A DNA stretch of 7,519 nucleotides from Actinomycetes bacterium (GCA_021844725.1 JAKBSX010000118.1:1-7519), one strand, 5' to 3'; shown: positions 1-5,967, counted from the stretch's first letter. Numbers and translations are program-made. Notes: generated by a model from the sequence alone, not told the origin.

Positions 1-386
1 GCAAACATGTGGTGTATTGGTCGTGATCCTGTCTAGATTCATTGACAGGACACTATGTAAGAATTGCAACATTCGAGGAAAATATGGGCTGCCAATGTTC
101 AAAGGATAGAGATGCGGGGTTCAAATCCTAGGCGTTTTACACCGTCCGTGCGGTCGCCGAGCTTTCAACATTATGTGCGGTGACATTGTGAAGGATCAGC
201 TATGTAATTCACGCTCAAAGAATCTAAATAATTTGCCCTTTATTGGACTTGCTATGCGCCGTTATATCAAGAATGCTAGGTCGCAATTTTTCTTCAGGAG
301 ATGAACCCGGAGGGATTTCAACTCACTTTGGGTTCAAGTTCAGCATTTTAGGGCCTTTCATGCGATCGCCAAGCATTTAATGAAAA
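1..386. other. Intergenic stretch downstream of the mer cluster; no gene seen
   Basis: No convincing coding frame or complete RNA gene is visible. Frame 1 from the window edge reads ANMWCIGRDPV and stops at 34-36, so it could be the tail of a gene beginning outside the window, but 11 residues prove nothing. Two inverted repeats are present: TCCTGTC/GACAGGA (27-33 and 44-50) and TGAACCC/GGGTTCA (302-308 and 330-336). The second lies just past the end of the minus-strand cluster and could help end that transcript, but no T-run follows it in that direction. A T-arm-like string at 115-131 has no matching acceptor stem. Confidence 0.5.
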
Positions 387-1115
387 TTAACGAGAGCAAG
401 TTCTGCCAAGTGCACTAGTCTTTCGAGCAGTGTAAATGACTGAGGACAACATCGAAAGAACTATCAGGAAATTTAACAGTGAAGGATTGTCAAATTCTAT
501 ATTGAGAAGCATCGTTGATGAGACAACAGATCCGAGCAACAACGTAGCAAGCGGAACTGAGCAACATCCGCCTGTGAAAATAGCTGGAATAATTCCTAGG
601 AATCCCACCATGCCGCCCGATTTTCTTATCCTGCCTTGCAGACGGATATTGTAGCTAATGAGAACTATGCTCAACGCAAAGAGAACGGATAAAACAACTG
701 AGAATATCATTGGACCGATAAAAAGTATCAAGGCGAGATGACCAGTGGGATACCAAATGAGTCCAGAATTGTAAAAGCCGGAAAGACTCGACAGATCAAG
801 ACCGAATGCTGGATTAGGAATTCCCTCCTTCCTTATGTACTGCGTTACGTTAAAAGAATAATAGAAAAACATCCCAGCCGAGTAACCATAGAGAAGCCAG
901 TAAGCAACAGTACTCAGTAATGCTACAATTTTATACTTCACAGATCGACCCAGAATCTTTCCTAAAAGTGAGAGAACAGAATCTGATTTGTGAAAAAAGA
1001 TCTCTTTTGAACTATTGTCTCTCTGCTTTTCACTTTCTAATCTTGATTGATCTTTGACTAGTCTTCTTTTTGAAGAGATGCGTAATGCAGGTTCCCACTT
1101 CGCAAGTGATTTCAC
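387..1115 (-). CDS. Four-helix membrane protein with CCSVP motif, possible metal (Hg) transporter
   Basis: 242 residues from a GTG start; no ATG occurs before Met82, so the exact start is uncertain. The first 60 residues are highly charged and probably cytoplasmic. Hydrophobic segments follow at about 63-88, 119-155 (long, perhaps kinked), 169-198 and 213-230. The third contains Cys184-Cys185-Ser-Val-Pro188, which recalls the vicinal-cysteine first helix of MerT, MerF and MerC that carries Hg(II). A further single Cys240 is near the C-terminus. It is the last gene of the cluster, 47 bases after the thioredoxin gene, and shares overall plan and motif placement with the 177-residue protein at 1923-2456, so the two may be distant paralogues. 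Hg transport is inferred from motif and context. Copper or heme handling, or a redox partner for the thioredoxin, are alternatives. Confidence 0.75.
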   Translation of the reverse strand: MKSLAKWEPALRISSKRRLVKDQSRLESEKQRDNSSKEIFFHKSDSVLSLLGKILGRSVKYKIVALLSTVAYWLLYGYSAGMFFYYSFNVTQYIRKEGIPNPAFGLDLSSLSGFYNSGLIWYPTGHLALILFIGPMIFSVVLSVLFALSIVLISYNIRLQGRIRKSGGMVGFLGIIPAIFTGGCCSVPLATLLLGSVVSSTMLLNIEFDNPSLLNFLIVLSMLSSVIYTARKTSALGRTCSR

Positions 1116-1162
1116 TTTCGCTCACGCGCCGCTTTCTATGCCTTCTCTAAGAGAAAAGGAAG

Positions 1163-1921
1163 TCAGGCTGCACTGACAACACTCGGGAGATTGTTGGCAA
1201 GACCAGAGGAACTTGTGGTCATGATTATTGCTCCAGTGCCATTGATCAAATAATAGGCCTCAAGATTCGCACTAGGATCGTAAGTATAAGTTGCGTTTTG
1301 GGTACTAGTTCCAAAGAACCATCCTGCCTTCCCCGTTCCTCCCCCATATTGGCTTGCAAACTGCTGTATCGATGGTCCCTGCTGGTTCAAATCGTTGTAC
1401 AATTCGATTGTTAGAATAACAACCCCCTTTGAGTGAAGCTGCGAATAGTATTGTTGATCCAGGAGCTGTGCCGCTTGCTGACAAGAAGGACACCAGGTTG
1501 CAACAAAGTAAAGGAGAACAGTACTACCTGAGAATTTGGACAAGGAAGTAGTTGTTCCGTTTGTGAGTGTGATTGGAATATTCGGGGCATAATCCCCTTG
1601 GTTTATGCCGTAAATAGGGCTAGATACCTTATTGTCGGAAGTGTGCTTTGTAGCTCCGCCTGTAGAGGGATTATGGTAGTATACTCCAACTGCCGCAATC
1701 ACGATGATGATTATCGCAATAGCAGATATTATCAGGAGCCTGTTTTGCCTACTTTTGTGAGATCTATTCGCTTTCTGTTTTCTTAGTGCATTCCTCTTCA
1801 CTACGTCTTTGGGCGGCGTGACACCTGGATGCTTGTCTGAGTAATGTTGGAGCAAGCCTTGTTCGGAAGTAAACTCTCTGTCACAAAGATCACAACTCTT
1901 CTTTGACATGAGCCCCTGCAT
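1163..1921 (-). CDS. C2H2 zinc finger / membrane anchor / TlpA-like thioredoxin fusion protein
   Basis: 252 residues. Residues 10-31 form a classical C2H2 finger (Cys10, Cys13, His26, His31; spacing C-x2-C-x12-H-x4-H). A strongly basic linker (about 42-61) precedes one hydrophobic helix at 62-82. By the positive-inside rule the finger is cytoplasmic and the C-terminal part is outside. That part begins GDYAPNIPITLTNG (109-122), typical of AhpC/TSA-TlpA redoxins, with active site Trp143-Cys-Pro-Ser-Cys147. In TlpA relatives a cis-proline precedes the TTFLI-like strand; here the strand reads EAYYLI, so that proline seems to be lost. ATG1 lies one base after the upstream stop, with Shine-Dalgarno AGAGGTGA overlapping it; Met5 is an alternative start. 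In this cluster the protein may act in place of an extracytoplasmic Hg-binding protein such as MerP, or keep transporter cysteines reduced. That role is inferred. Confidence 0.85.
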   Translation of the reverse strand: MQGLMSKKSCDLCDREFTSEQGLLQHYSDKHPGVTPPKDVVKRNALRKQKANRSHKSRQNRLLIISAIAIIIIVIAAVGVYYHNPSTGGATKHTSDNKVSSPIYGINQGDYAPNIPITLTNGTTTSLSKFSGSTVLLYFVATWCPSCQQAAQLLDQQYYSQLHSKGVVILTIELYNDLNQQGPSIQQFASQYGGGTGKAGWFFGTSTQNATYTYDPSANLEAYYLINGTGAIIMTTSSSGLANNLPSVVSAA

Positions 1922-1922
1922 T

Positions 1923-2456
1923 TCACCTCTTGCAGCAAGTGGTTATGTTCCTGCTTAAGTAATGGACTGAAACAAGCAAGAGGGCAGCTGAAAGTAAGTA
2001 AAAGTACGGATAGTTGAACTCAAAGAAGGCTTGAATCCTTGGAGAATAATCGAATAGAATCGGTGTTGATGCTCCGGATAGAGCAATCAGAGTTGGTATG
2101 ATTGGAGTACAGCATAGCCCATTGACCAAGCTTGCAAGTACAGATCCAATCGTCAAGTGCTTTCCTGCAGACGCGTGCATTCTGAACGCATAGATGTTCA
2201 GTACAATTACGAGGCTGAACAACACGCCGAAGACGAGCGCGAATCCTTCCTGAAGGGGCGTGATGAAATTGATTGCATAAGGAGCAATCAGAACTCCATC
2301 TGGAAGTGATGGAAGAAGATACATGTACAAGACAGAGATTGCTATCGCAAGAACGGCGAAAATTGCAATATAATTCCTCTTGGAGAAAGCTAGACGTAAT
2401 GCGTTTCTCTCATAAGCCATCGATAGTGGCGAATTGCGAATAGTCTGTGATTTCAT
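1923..2456 (-). CDS. Four-helix membrane protein with CCTP motif and C-terminal CC, probable Hg/metal transporter
   Basis: 177 residues from ATG, with Shine-Dalgarno GGGGTGAG overlapping the stop of the preceding gene. Hydrophobic segments lie at about 29-51, 71-91, 103-131 and 147-167. The third contains Cys115-Cys116-Thr-Pro118, and the C-terminus ends TTCCKR with a second vicinal pair (Cys174-Cys175). An intramembrane pair plus a terminal cytosolic pair is the arrangement of MerF, where Hg(II) moves from one pair to the next and then to MerA, but this protein has four helices instead of two. It sits 10 bases after the MerF-like gene and one base before the thioredoxin gene, so the genes are almost certainly co-transcribed. 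Substrate and direction are inferred. I do not recognise a named family. It resembles the 242-residue product at 387-1115 in helix order and motif position. Confidence 0.8.
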   Translation of the reverse strand: MKSQTIRNSPLSMAYERNALRLAFSKRNYIAIFAVLAIAISVLYMYLLPSLPDGVLIAPYAINFITPLQEGFALVFGVLFSLVIVLNIYAFRMHASAGKHLTIGSVLASLVNGLCCTPIIPTLIALSGASTPILFDYSPRIQAFFEFNYPYFYLLSAALLLVSVHYLSRNITTCCKR

Positions 2457-2466
2457 CTAATTTGGC

Positions 2467-2847
2467 TCACCCCTTCCTCTTTCTCGATATCTCTGGACTT
2501 GGAGGCTCGTCTTCTTTGGCAGGGATCAATGTCTTGGTTTTATGTCTCCGATGATAGAATACGAAAGAGCCGAAAATCAAGAGAAGAATCGAAGCGACGA
2601 TCAAAATGACATCCCATCCTTTGAAAAAAGAATAGACTGCGAGCCCTGCTCCTGCTGAGGCCAGGATTGCAGGAAGTGCGCAGCAAACCAATAGCGAAGC
2701 TATCAAAACAAGAGATAGCTTTGCACTGTTATTATCGCGATTTTGCTCTACAAGACTTCCAGTGTCTGATCCTAGCCTTTCTCTATTGGCTTTATAGCTA
2801 CTGTTTCCACAGTCATTGCATCGCTCTTCCTCTTGTTCCTTTTTCAA
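2467..2847 (-). CDS. MerF/MerT-like two-helix mercury transport protein
   Basis: 126 residues with hydrophobic helices at about 44-74 and 79-98. The first contains LLVCCALPAIL (Cys55-Cys56, Pro59) followed by a Gly/Ala-rich turn and an aromatic loop. This closely parallels MerF, whose first helix reads LCCFTPVLV and whose second helix ends in a basic patch, here HRRHK (99-103). MerF is about 80 residues. This protein has an additional 40-residue soluble N-terminus with Cys10-Asn-Asp-Cys13, and it lacks the C-terminal Cys pair of MerF. The start is TTG, chosen because AAGGAGTG (2859-2866) lies 11 bases upstream and no ATG is in frame nearby. It lies 24 bases after merA. Known MerF/MerT proteins bring Hg(II) into the cytoplasm for MerA. 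I infer the same job here, with the N-terminal CxxC as a possible cytosolic docking site. Confidence 0.75.
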   Translation of the reverse strand: MKKEQEEERCNDCGNSSYKANRERLGSDTGSLVEQNRDNNSAKLSLVLIASLLVCCALPAILASAGAGLAVYSFFKGWDVILIVASILLLIFGSFVFYHRRHKTKTLIPAKEDEPPSPEISRKRKG

Positions 2848-2858
2848 AGGATTCGATT

Positions 2859-2866
2859 CACTCCTT
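2859..2866 (-). promoter_or_regulatory. Shine-Dalgarno site for the MerF-like gene
   Basis: On the minus strand this reads AAGGAGTG, in the gap between the merA stop (2872-2874) and the TTG codon at 2845-2847. It supports the TTG start and translation of this gene from the shared transcript. Confidence 0.6.
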
Positions 2867-2871
2867 GTGTT

Positions 2872-4350
2872 CTATATGCAACAGCTTGTTGCTCCCACAT
2901 CGCGAAAGTAAGATTGCGCAACTATCTTGATTGATTCAGCCAAAGTTGGAAAAATGTGGATTGTATCGCTGACATCCTCCAAAGTGTACCTGTTTTTGAT
3001 AATCAGGGCTGCTTCAGTGATGATGTCGGCAGCATTCGGACAGAGGATATGGATGCCAAGCACCCTGTGGGTCGTGTTGTCCGCAACCATCTTGATGACT
3101 CCTCTCGTATTTCCAATGATTCTCGCCTTTGCGATCTCTGAAAAATTGAGTACTCTGCAGTTGCACTCGTAGCCATTCTCTATAGCTTCTCTATCCGTGA
3201 GTCCGACGCTTGCAAGCTGGGGATCTGTGAAGATTGCTCTTGGAACGGTGTTAAGATCAATTTTCTTGCCCGAACCAGTGAGTGCGTTCTCGGCAGCTAT
3301 CGTCCCTTCTCTAGCGGAAAGAGCTTCAAGCATCGGCTCGCCGGTGACATCTCCCGCTGCGTAGATGTTTGGAACACTGGTACGCATTTCATTATTGATG
3401 ATTATTGTTCCGCCGTCTCTTGTCTTGACACCCAGCTCTTCGAGTCCAATGTCTTTTGAGTTTGGTGCCCTACCTGTGGCGAGCAACAGAGCTTCGGTTT
3501 TGAATGACTCCTCTTTCTTCTTGCCGTCAATCACAGCTTCTACAGTTATGATCTTTTTGCCATTTCTAGATTTGCCATTTGGCTGTGATACTTTCTTGAC
3601 ATTAACGCCCGTCCTGATGTCTATTCCGTCTTCCTCTAGATAGGTCGCAAGAGCTTCTGCTATCTCTGGTTCGTCATTAGGGATTATTGTGTCACTCCTT
3701 TGGAGTAAGGTGACTTTGGTTCCAAGTCTAGAGTACATTTGAGCAAACTCTAGACCAAGTGCTCTTCCTCCTATCACAATCATGGAATCGGGGCGAAACG
3801 GCGGAGATAGTGCCTCCACGTTTGTCCAGTAATTTACATCTTGAATGCCTTCAAAGGAAGGTATTCTTGGGCGCGATCCAGTAGCGATGAGAAACGCGCC
3901 CCCGGCTATCGTCATTGTACCATTGTTATGACGATTGTCGCTTGTCGTAATCTTTACTTGATCCTTAGAAACAAAGACTCCTTTTCCCCTGTACACGTGA
4001 ACATTCTCTGAAAGCCCTTTCAGGACATTTTCGTACTTTTCTTTCCTCAAAACAGAGACCATCTGGCTCTTTGACTCGATTAGGTTTTGAAAGTTGAATT
4101 TCTCAACGCGAGGAGATATCGTGCCATTGCCCAGCTTATGTTTGGAGCTATTTTTGATCACCTCTCCTGCAACAAGTAATCTTTTGCTAGGCACGCAACC
4201 GACATTTACACAGGTTCCTCCAATGATACCTCCTTGCACTATGGCAGCTTTCTTTTTGAGCTCATCAGCTTTGATTGCAGCGGCAAATGCCGCGGCACCG
4301 TTACCTAGAATAACTAAATCGTACTTTGCTTTCCTCGCTTTTTCTGTCAA
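2872..4350 (-). CDS. merA: Mercuric reductase (MerA), core form without N-terminal metal-binding domain
   Basis: 492 residues; a cytoplasmic flavoprotein disulfide reductase that uses NADPH to reduce Hg(II) to volatile Hg(0). The FAD-binding motif GNGAAAFAAA (16-25) is followed by the redox pair Cys47-VNVG-Cys52, then YWTNVEAL with Tyr174 (matching the conserved active-site Tyr of Tn501 MerA YWTSTEAL). The NAD(P) fold VIGGRALGLE (192-201), ATGRAPN and the second FAD motif AAGD follow. The C-terminal vicinal pair Cys490-Cys491, diagnostic for MerA, is one residue from the end. The position that is His in dihydrolipoamide dehydrogenase (HPT) and Tyr in Tn501 MerA is Phe467 (FPT). The N-terminal HMA domain of many bacterial MerAs is absent. 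The start is TTG: an in-frame TGA lies three codons upstream, and the next Met is residue 97. It follows the ArsR gene by 42 bases. Confidence 0.96.
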   Translation of the reverse strand: MTEKARKAKYDLVILGNGAAAFAAAIKADELKKKAAIVQGGIIGGTCVNVGCVPSKRLLVAGEVIKNSSKHKLGNGTISPRVEKFNFQNLIESKSQMVSVLRKEKYENVLKGLSENVHVYRGKGVFVSKDQVKITTSDNRHNNGTMTIAGGAFLIATGSRPRIPSFEGIQDVNYWTNVEALSPPFRPDSMIVIGGRALGLEFAQMYSRLGTKVTLLQRSDTIIPNDEPEIAEALATYLEEDGIDIRTGVNVKKVSQPNGKSRNGKKIITVEAVIDGKKKEESFKTEALLLATGRAPNSKDIGLEELGVKTRDGGTIIINNEMRTSVPNIYAAGDVTGEPMLEALSAREGTIAAENALTGSGKKIDLNTVPRAIFTDPQLASVGLTDREAIENGYECNCRVLNFSEIAKARIIGNTRGVIKMVADNTTHRVLGIHILCPNAADIITEAALIIKNRYTLEDVSDTIHIFPTLAESIKIVAQSYFRDVGATSCCI

Positions 4351-4392
4351 TGGTCTTTTTCAGAACCTCTGTTGTAGAGAGATATAGAAGAA

Positions 4393-4746
4393 TCACTTTG
4401 TTATTTGAGCCACTGTGATCTTCTTTGCGTCAGAGATCATGTCGCAGCCCTCCATTCTTTGGCCAAACTTCTCGACGTGCTTTGAGGCTGCATCAAGTAT
4501 CGGAACAACAGTCTTCGAATTGAGTGAGTAGATTATTCGCTTGCCATCCCGTCTAAAATTTGCAAACCCGCAAACTGTTAGACAACGAAGCTCGTGCGAG
4601 ACACGCGTTTGTTCCTCGCGCACCTCGCTGCAAAGCTCACTCACATCTCTTTCATCGTCACGTAGCGCTTCTATCAGCTTTAGACGCACTTGATTTGAAA
4701 GCACTTTGAAGACAAGAACATGAGCCTGAAAATCTTGTTTAGACAT
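4393..4746 (-). CDS. ArsR/SmtB-family metal-sensing repressor of the mer cluster
   Basis: 117 residues. Winged helix-turn-helix: VLSNQVRLKLIEAL (15-28) is the typical ArsR helix, DVSELCSEV (34-42) and QTRVSHELRCL (46-56) are the turn and recognition helices, and RRDGKRIIYSLN (65-76) is the wing. Cysteines at 39, 55, 59 and 101 are candidate Hg(II) ligands; Cys39 lies where ArsR proteins carry their ELCVCDL metal site. The ATG falls about 26 bases from the TATA box, so the mRNA is probably leaderless. The palindrome at 4744-4765 overlaps the start and would let the protein repress itself and the genes behind it. In Sulfolobus the mer operon regulator is likewise ArsR-like although called MerR (established knowledge). 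Hg as inducer is inferred from the neighbouring merA; As, Cd or Zn cannot be excluded. Confidence 0.9.
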   Translation of the reverse strand: MSKQDFQAHVLVFKVLSNQVRLKLIEALRDDERDVSELCSEVREEQTRVSHELRCLTVCGFANFRRDGKRIIYSLNSKTVVPILDAASKHVEKFGQRMEGCDMISDAKKITVAQITK

Positions 4747-4765
4747 ATGAATAATAACTCATATG
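4744..4765. promoter_or_regulatory. Candidate ArsR-type operator (7-bp inverted repeat)
   Basis: CATATGA (4744-4750) and TCATATG (4759-4765) form a perfect 7-bp inverted repeat with an 8-base A/T-rich spacer. The half-site ATATGA resembles known ArsR/SmtB operators. It spans the predicted transcription start and the start codon of the repressor, so a bound dimer would block initiation. Binding itself is inferred. Confidence 0.6.
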
Positions 4766-4770
4766 ACTAG

Positions 4771-4778
4771 ATATAAAG
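4771..4778 (-). promoter_or_regulatory. TATA box of the mer cluster
   Basis: The minus strand reads CTTTATAT, preceded by a purine-rich BRE-like stretch (CGATAAA). Its centre is about 27 bases from the ATG at 4746, which places the predicted start of transcription at or within a few bases of the start codon. Confidence 0.65.
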
Positions 4779-4801
4779 TTTATCGGGGTCTCTTCAAATG
4801 A

Positions 4802-5032
4802 TTTAACGGCGGAGGCTTCAATGAGCAAGGTTGGTACTATGGTTATTCAAATCAGACTACAACGTACATTTTTGATCTGAAAGAAGCGTTGGAAGTTTAT
4901 TACGCGTTGAACAGGCAAAGAGAAATTGTTACTCGTGCAATAGAGCTATCCAACGGCCCTCATTCTCTTGTTGCCGATATTCCTGGTGTCACCGCTAGAT
5001 CTAAGATGGGAGGGTTTGCCCTTTTGTCATAA
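4802..5032 (+). other. Open frame without a usable start; possible gene remnant
   Basis: A 76-codon stretch is open on the plus strand from just after a TGA (4799-4801) to TAA (5030-5032). It reads, in part, NEQGWYYGYSNQ, IFDLKEALEVYYALNRQ and VADIPGVTARSKMGGF, which looks protein-like in composition. The only ATG comes near the end, so as it stands it is not expressed from a normal start. It overlaps the truncated end of the integrase pseudogene on the opposite strand and lies directly behind the mer promoter. It may be the broken tail of a gene displaced by the element that brought in the mer cluster, or chance. I recognise no family. Confidence 0.2.
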
Positions 5033-5692
5033 GCATGTCCCTCGTCATGAGCAATGTCGCGATGATTGCTTTGTCTCGAACAGGAACTTGTCCGTCGTCT
5101 ATGATCTTCCAAACTTCATCGGACTTTACATAGGACTACTCCGTGATCGTCTTCGTAAGCATCTCGCGATCATATGTTATCTTCTCTCGAGGAAGCTCGG
5201 ATCGAGTCTTTCTGTAGAATCCCCTGATAATCGTCTGCACTGAGTTCTTTGACTCAAAGTCGCCCTTCCAGGAATCGAAGTATTCCTGCATGATGTCGAG
5301 ATGTCTGTACTTGCCATCCTCATTTTTCGCATTCTTGTAGTCATCCAGCAGCGCCTCGACATCGGGGAGATTTCCTTCGTAACAAGCCACTTTTGGTACT
5401 TGAAGAGCTTCCTTCCCCAAGAGGCGCGGGTCTTGTTGCTGCCCAGCTTCAAGAGCATTCTCTTGACACATGGAATCTCCAGGATTTCTGCCAGACCTAG
5501 AGTCCGGATGAATCCGCTGCGCTCGACCTCGAAAGCCCCGCGGTATTTCTTCAGTTTCCATAAGAACGGCAAAACGTGCGAAGGGGGTCTTCCAAGTTTT
5601 AGGGCAATCTGGCCGCTCGTAAGACCAGAGTTCTCCTTCACTACTTTTACTAGATCATTGTAGATCTGGCGCCTGTGGAAGTGACGGCCGCA
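5001..5692 (-). pseudogene. Tyrosine recombinase (integrase) pseudogene with helix-turn-helix N-terminus, catalytic domain missing
   Basis: Joining two frames gives one protein. The first part (5692 to about 5367) reads RRQIYNDLVKVVKENSGL, then TSGQIALKLGRPPSHVLPFL, a probable helix-turn-helix, and later KLFKYQKWLVTKEISP. At the run of four C on the minus strand (5364-5367) the frame shifts by one base and continues DVEALLDDYKNAKNEDGKYR, YFDSWKGDFESKNSVQTII, GFYRKTRSELPREKITYD, which looks like the helical core-binding domain of archaeal integrases. A TAG (5136-5138) follows; then KSDEVWKIIDDGQVPVRDKA and IIATLL open the catalytic domain, after which similarity to the expected pattern ends. 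The Arg, HxxR and Tyr catalytic motifs are absent. A short frame upstream (to about 5748; ARWFYKRDPVLPEFDNAA) may be an earlier part, implying another frameshift near 5690. The pseudogene starts 114 bases inside the tRNA-Ala 3' end on the same strand. Family assignment rests on motif recall without a search. Confidence 0.65.
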
Positions 5693-5851
5693 TTATCAAA
5701 CTCAGGAAGGACTGGGTCGCGCTTGTAGAACCAGCGGGCTACAATCAAATTCTAAGGTCATTGGGTACTAGGTTGTGACCCCCTATATTATCCAAGTGTA
5801 GTTTATGGACCGGCTGGGATTTGAACCCAGGACCCCCACCATGCCAAAGTG

Positions 5852-5883
5852 CTGGACGCAGAAGTTATTTCTTCACAACCGCT
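5852..5883 (-). other. tRNA-Ala intron 2 (top of the anticodon stem, between positions 27 and 28)
   Basis: 32 bases. The exon strand GGAT pairs with intron GTCC, flanked by bulges ACA and AGC; inside, GCGG pairs with CTGC. Excision joins C27 to CACT and restores the anticodon stem CCACT/GGTGG. The outer helix of a strict bulge-helix-bulge is not seen. The site is noncanonical. Confidence 0.7.
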
Positions 5884-5896
5884 GTATCCTACCAGG

Positions 5897-5917
5897 CTTT
5901 CCGAAGTGAGTTCTTCT
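5897..5917 (-). other. tRNA-Ala intron 1 (D-loop, between positions 15 and 16)
   Basis: 21 bases. The intron carries the hairpin GAAG-AACTCA-CTTC. Its 3' part GGAA can pair (three of four bases) with the D-stem strand GTCT, leaving three-base bulges AGA and AGC at the two cut sites, a relaxed bulge-helix-bulge. The position is noncanonical and matches tRNA-Gly intron 1. Confidence 0.7.
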
Positions 5918-5959
5918 CTAGACGACCGGCCCGCGTAGAGTTTGATTTTCTTTTATCTT

Positions 5960-5967
5960 GTTAAAAG
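5960..5967 (-). promoter_or_regulatory. Candidate TATA box for tRNA-Ala
   Basis: The minus strand reads CTTTTAAC within a long A/T-rich tract, centred about 31 bases before the tRNA 5' end. A second candidate, GATAAAAG, lies closer to the gene. This is position-based support only. Confidence 0.35.

Larger units (their letters stand above)
5806..5932 (-). tRNA. tRNA-Ala(GGC) with two introns
   Basis: Removing two introns (5897-5917 and 5852-5883) leaves a 74-base cloverleaf. The acceptor stem is GGGCCGG/CCGGTCC with discriminator A. The D-stem is GTCT/GGAT, the anticodon stem CCACT/GGTGG with loop TTGGCAT, and the T-arm CTGGG-TTCAAAT-CCCAG. The anticodon GGC and the G3-U70 pair in the acceptor, the main alanine identity element, agree with each other. 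CCA is not encoded. The exons are 5918-5932, 5884-5896 and 5806-5851. The intron boundaries were set by restoring the stems and by bulge-helix-bulge pairing, so they could be off by a base or two. It diverges from the tRNA-Gly gene 138 bases away. Confidence 0.88.

Noticed and set aside
27..50. 7-bp inverted repeat TCCTGTC/GACAGGA as a terminator
   Set aside because: No T-run follows on either strand and a 10-base loop is unremarkable; chance is likely.
115..131. T-arm-like string CGGGG-TTCAAAT-CCTAG, possible tRNA 3' fragment or attachment site
   Set aside because: One stem mismatch, no matching 5' acceptor strand within the expected distance, and only about 12 bases shared with the tRNA-Gly T-arm, which is too little to call.
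436..920. Plus-strand open frames at 436-654 and 738-920
   Set aside because: They lie antisense to the four-helix membrane protein and have no family features.
1143..1155. Small hairpin TTCTC-TAA-GAGAA as a terminator inside the mer cluster
   Set aside because: Only five weak pairs with no T-run; the next gene follows 47 bases on in the same direction, so read-through is more likely.
2927..3643. Plus-strand open frames opposite merA (2927-3172, 2956-3141, 3365-3643, also 4094-4387)
   Set aside because: These are antisense shadows of the clearly conserved MerA coding frame.
5136..5641. Two separate overlapping minus-strand genes (5136-5561 and 5177-5641)
   Set aside because: The N-terminal half of one and the C-terminal half of the other join into one integrase-like protein; the remaining halves are low-complexity shadows.
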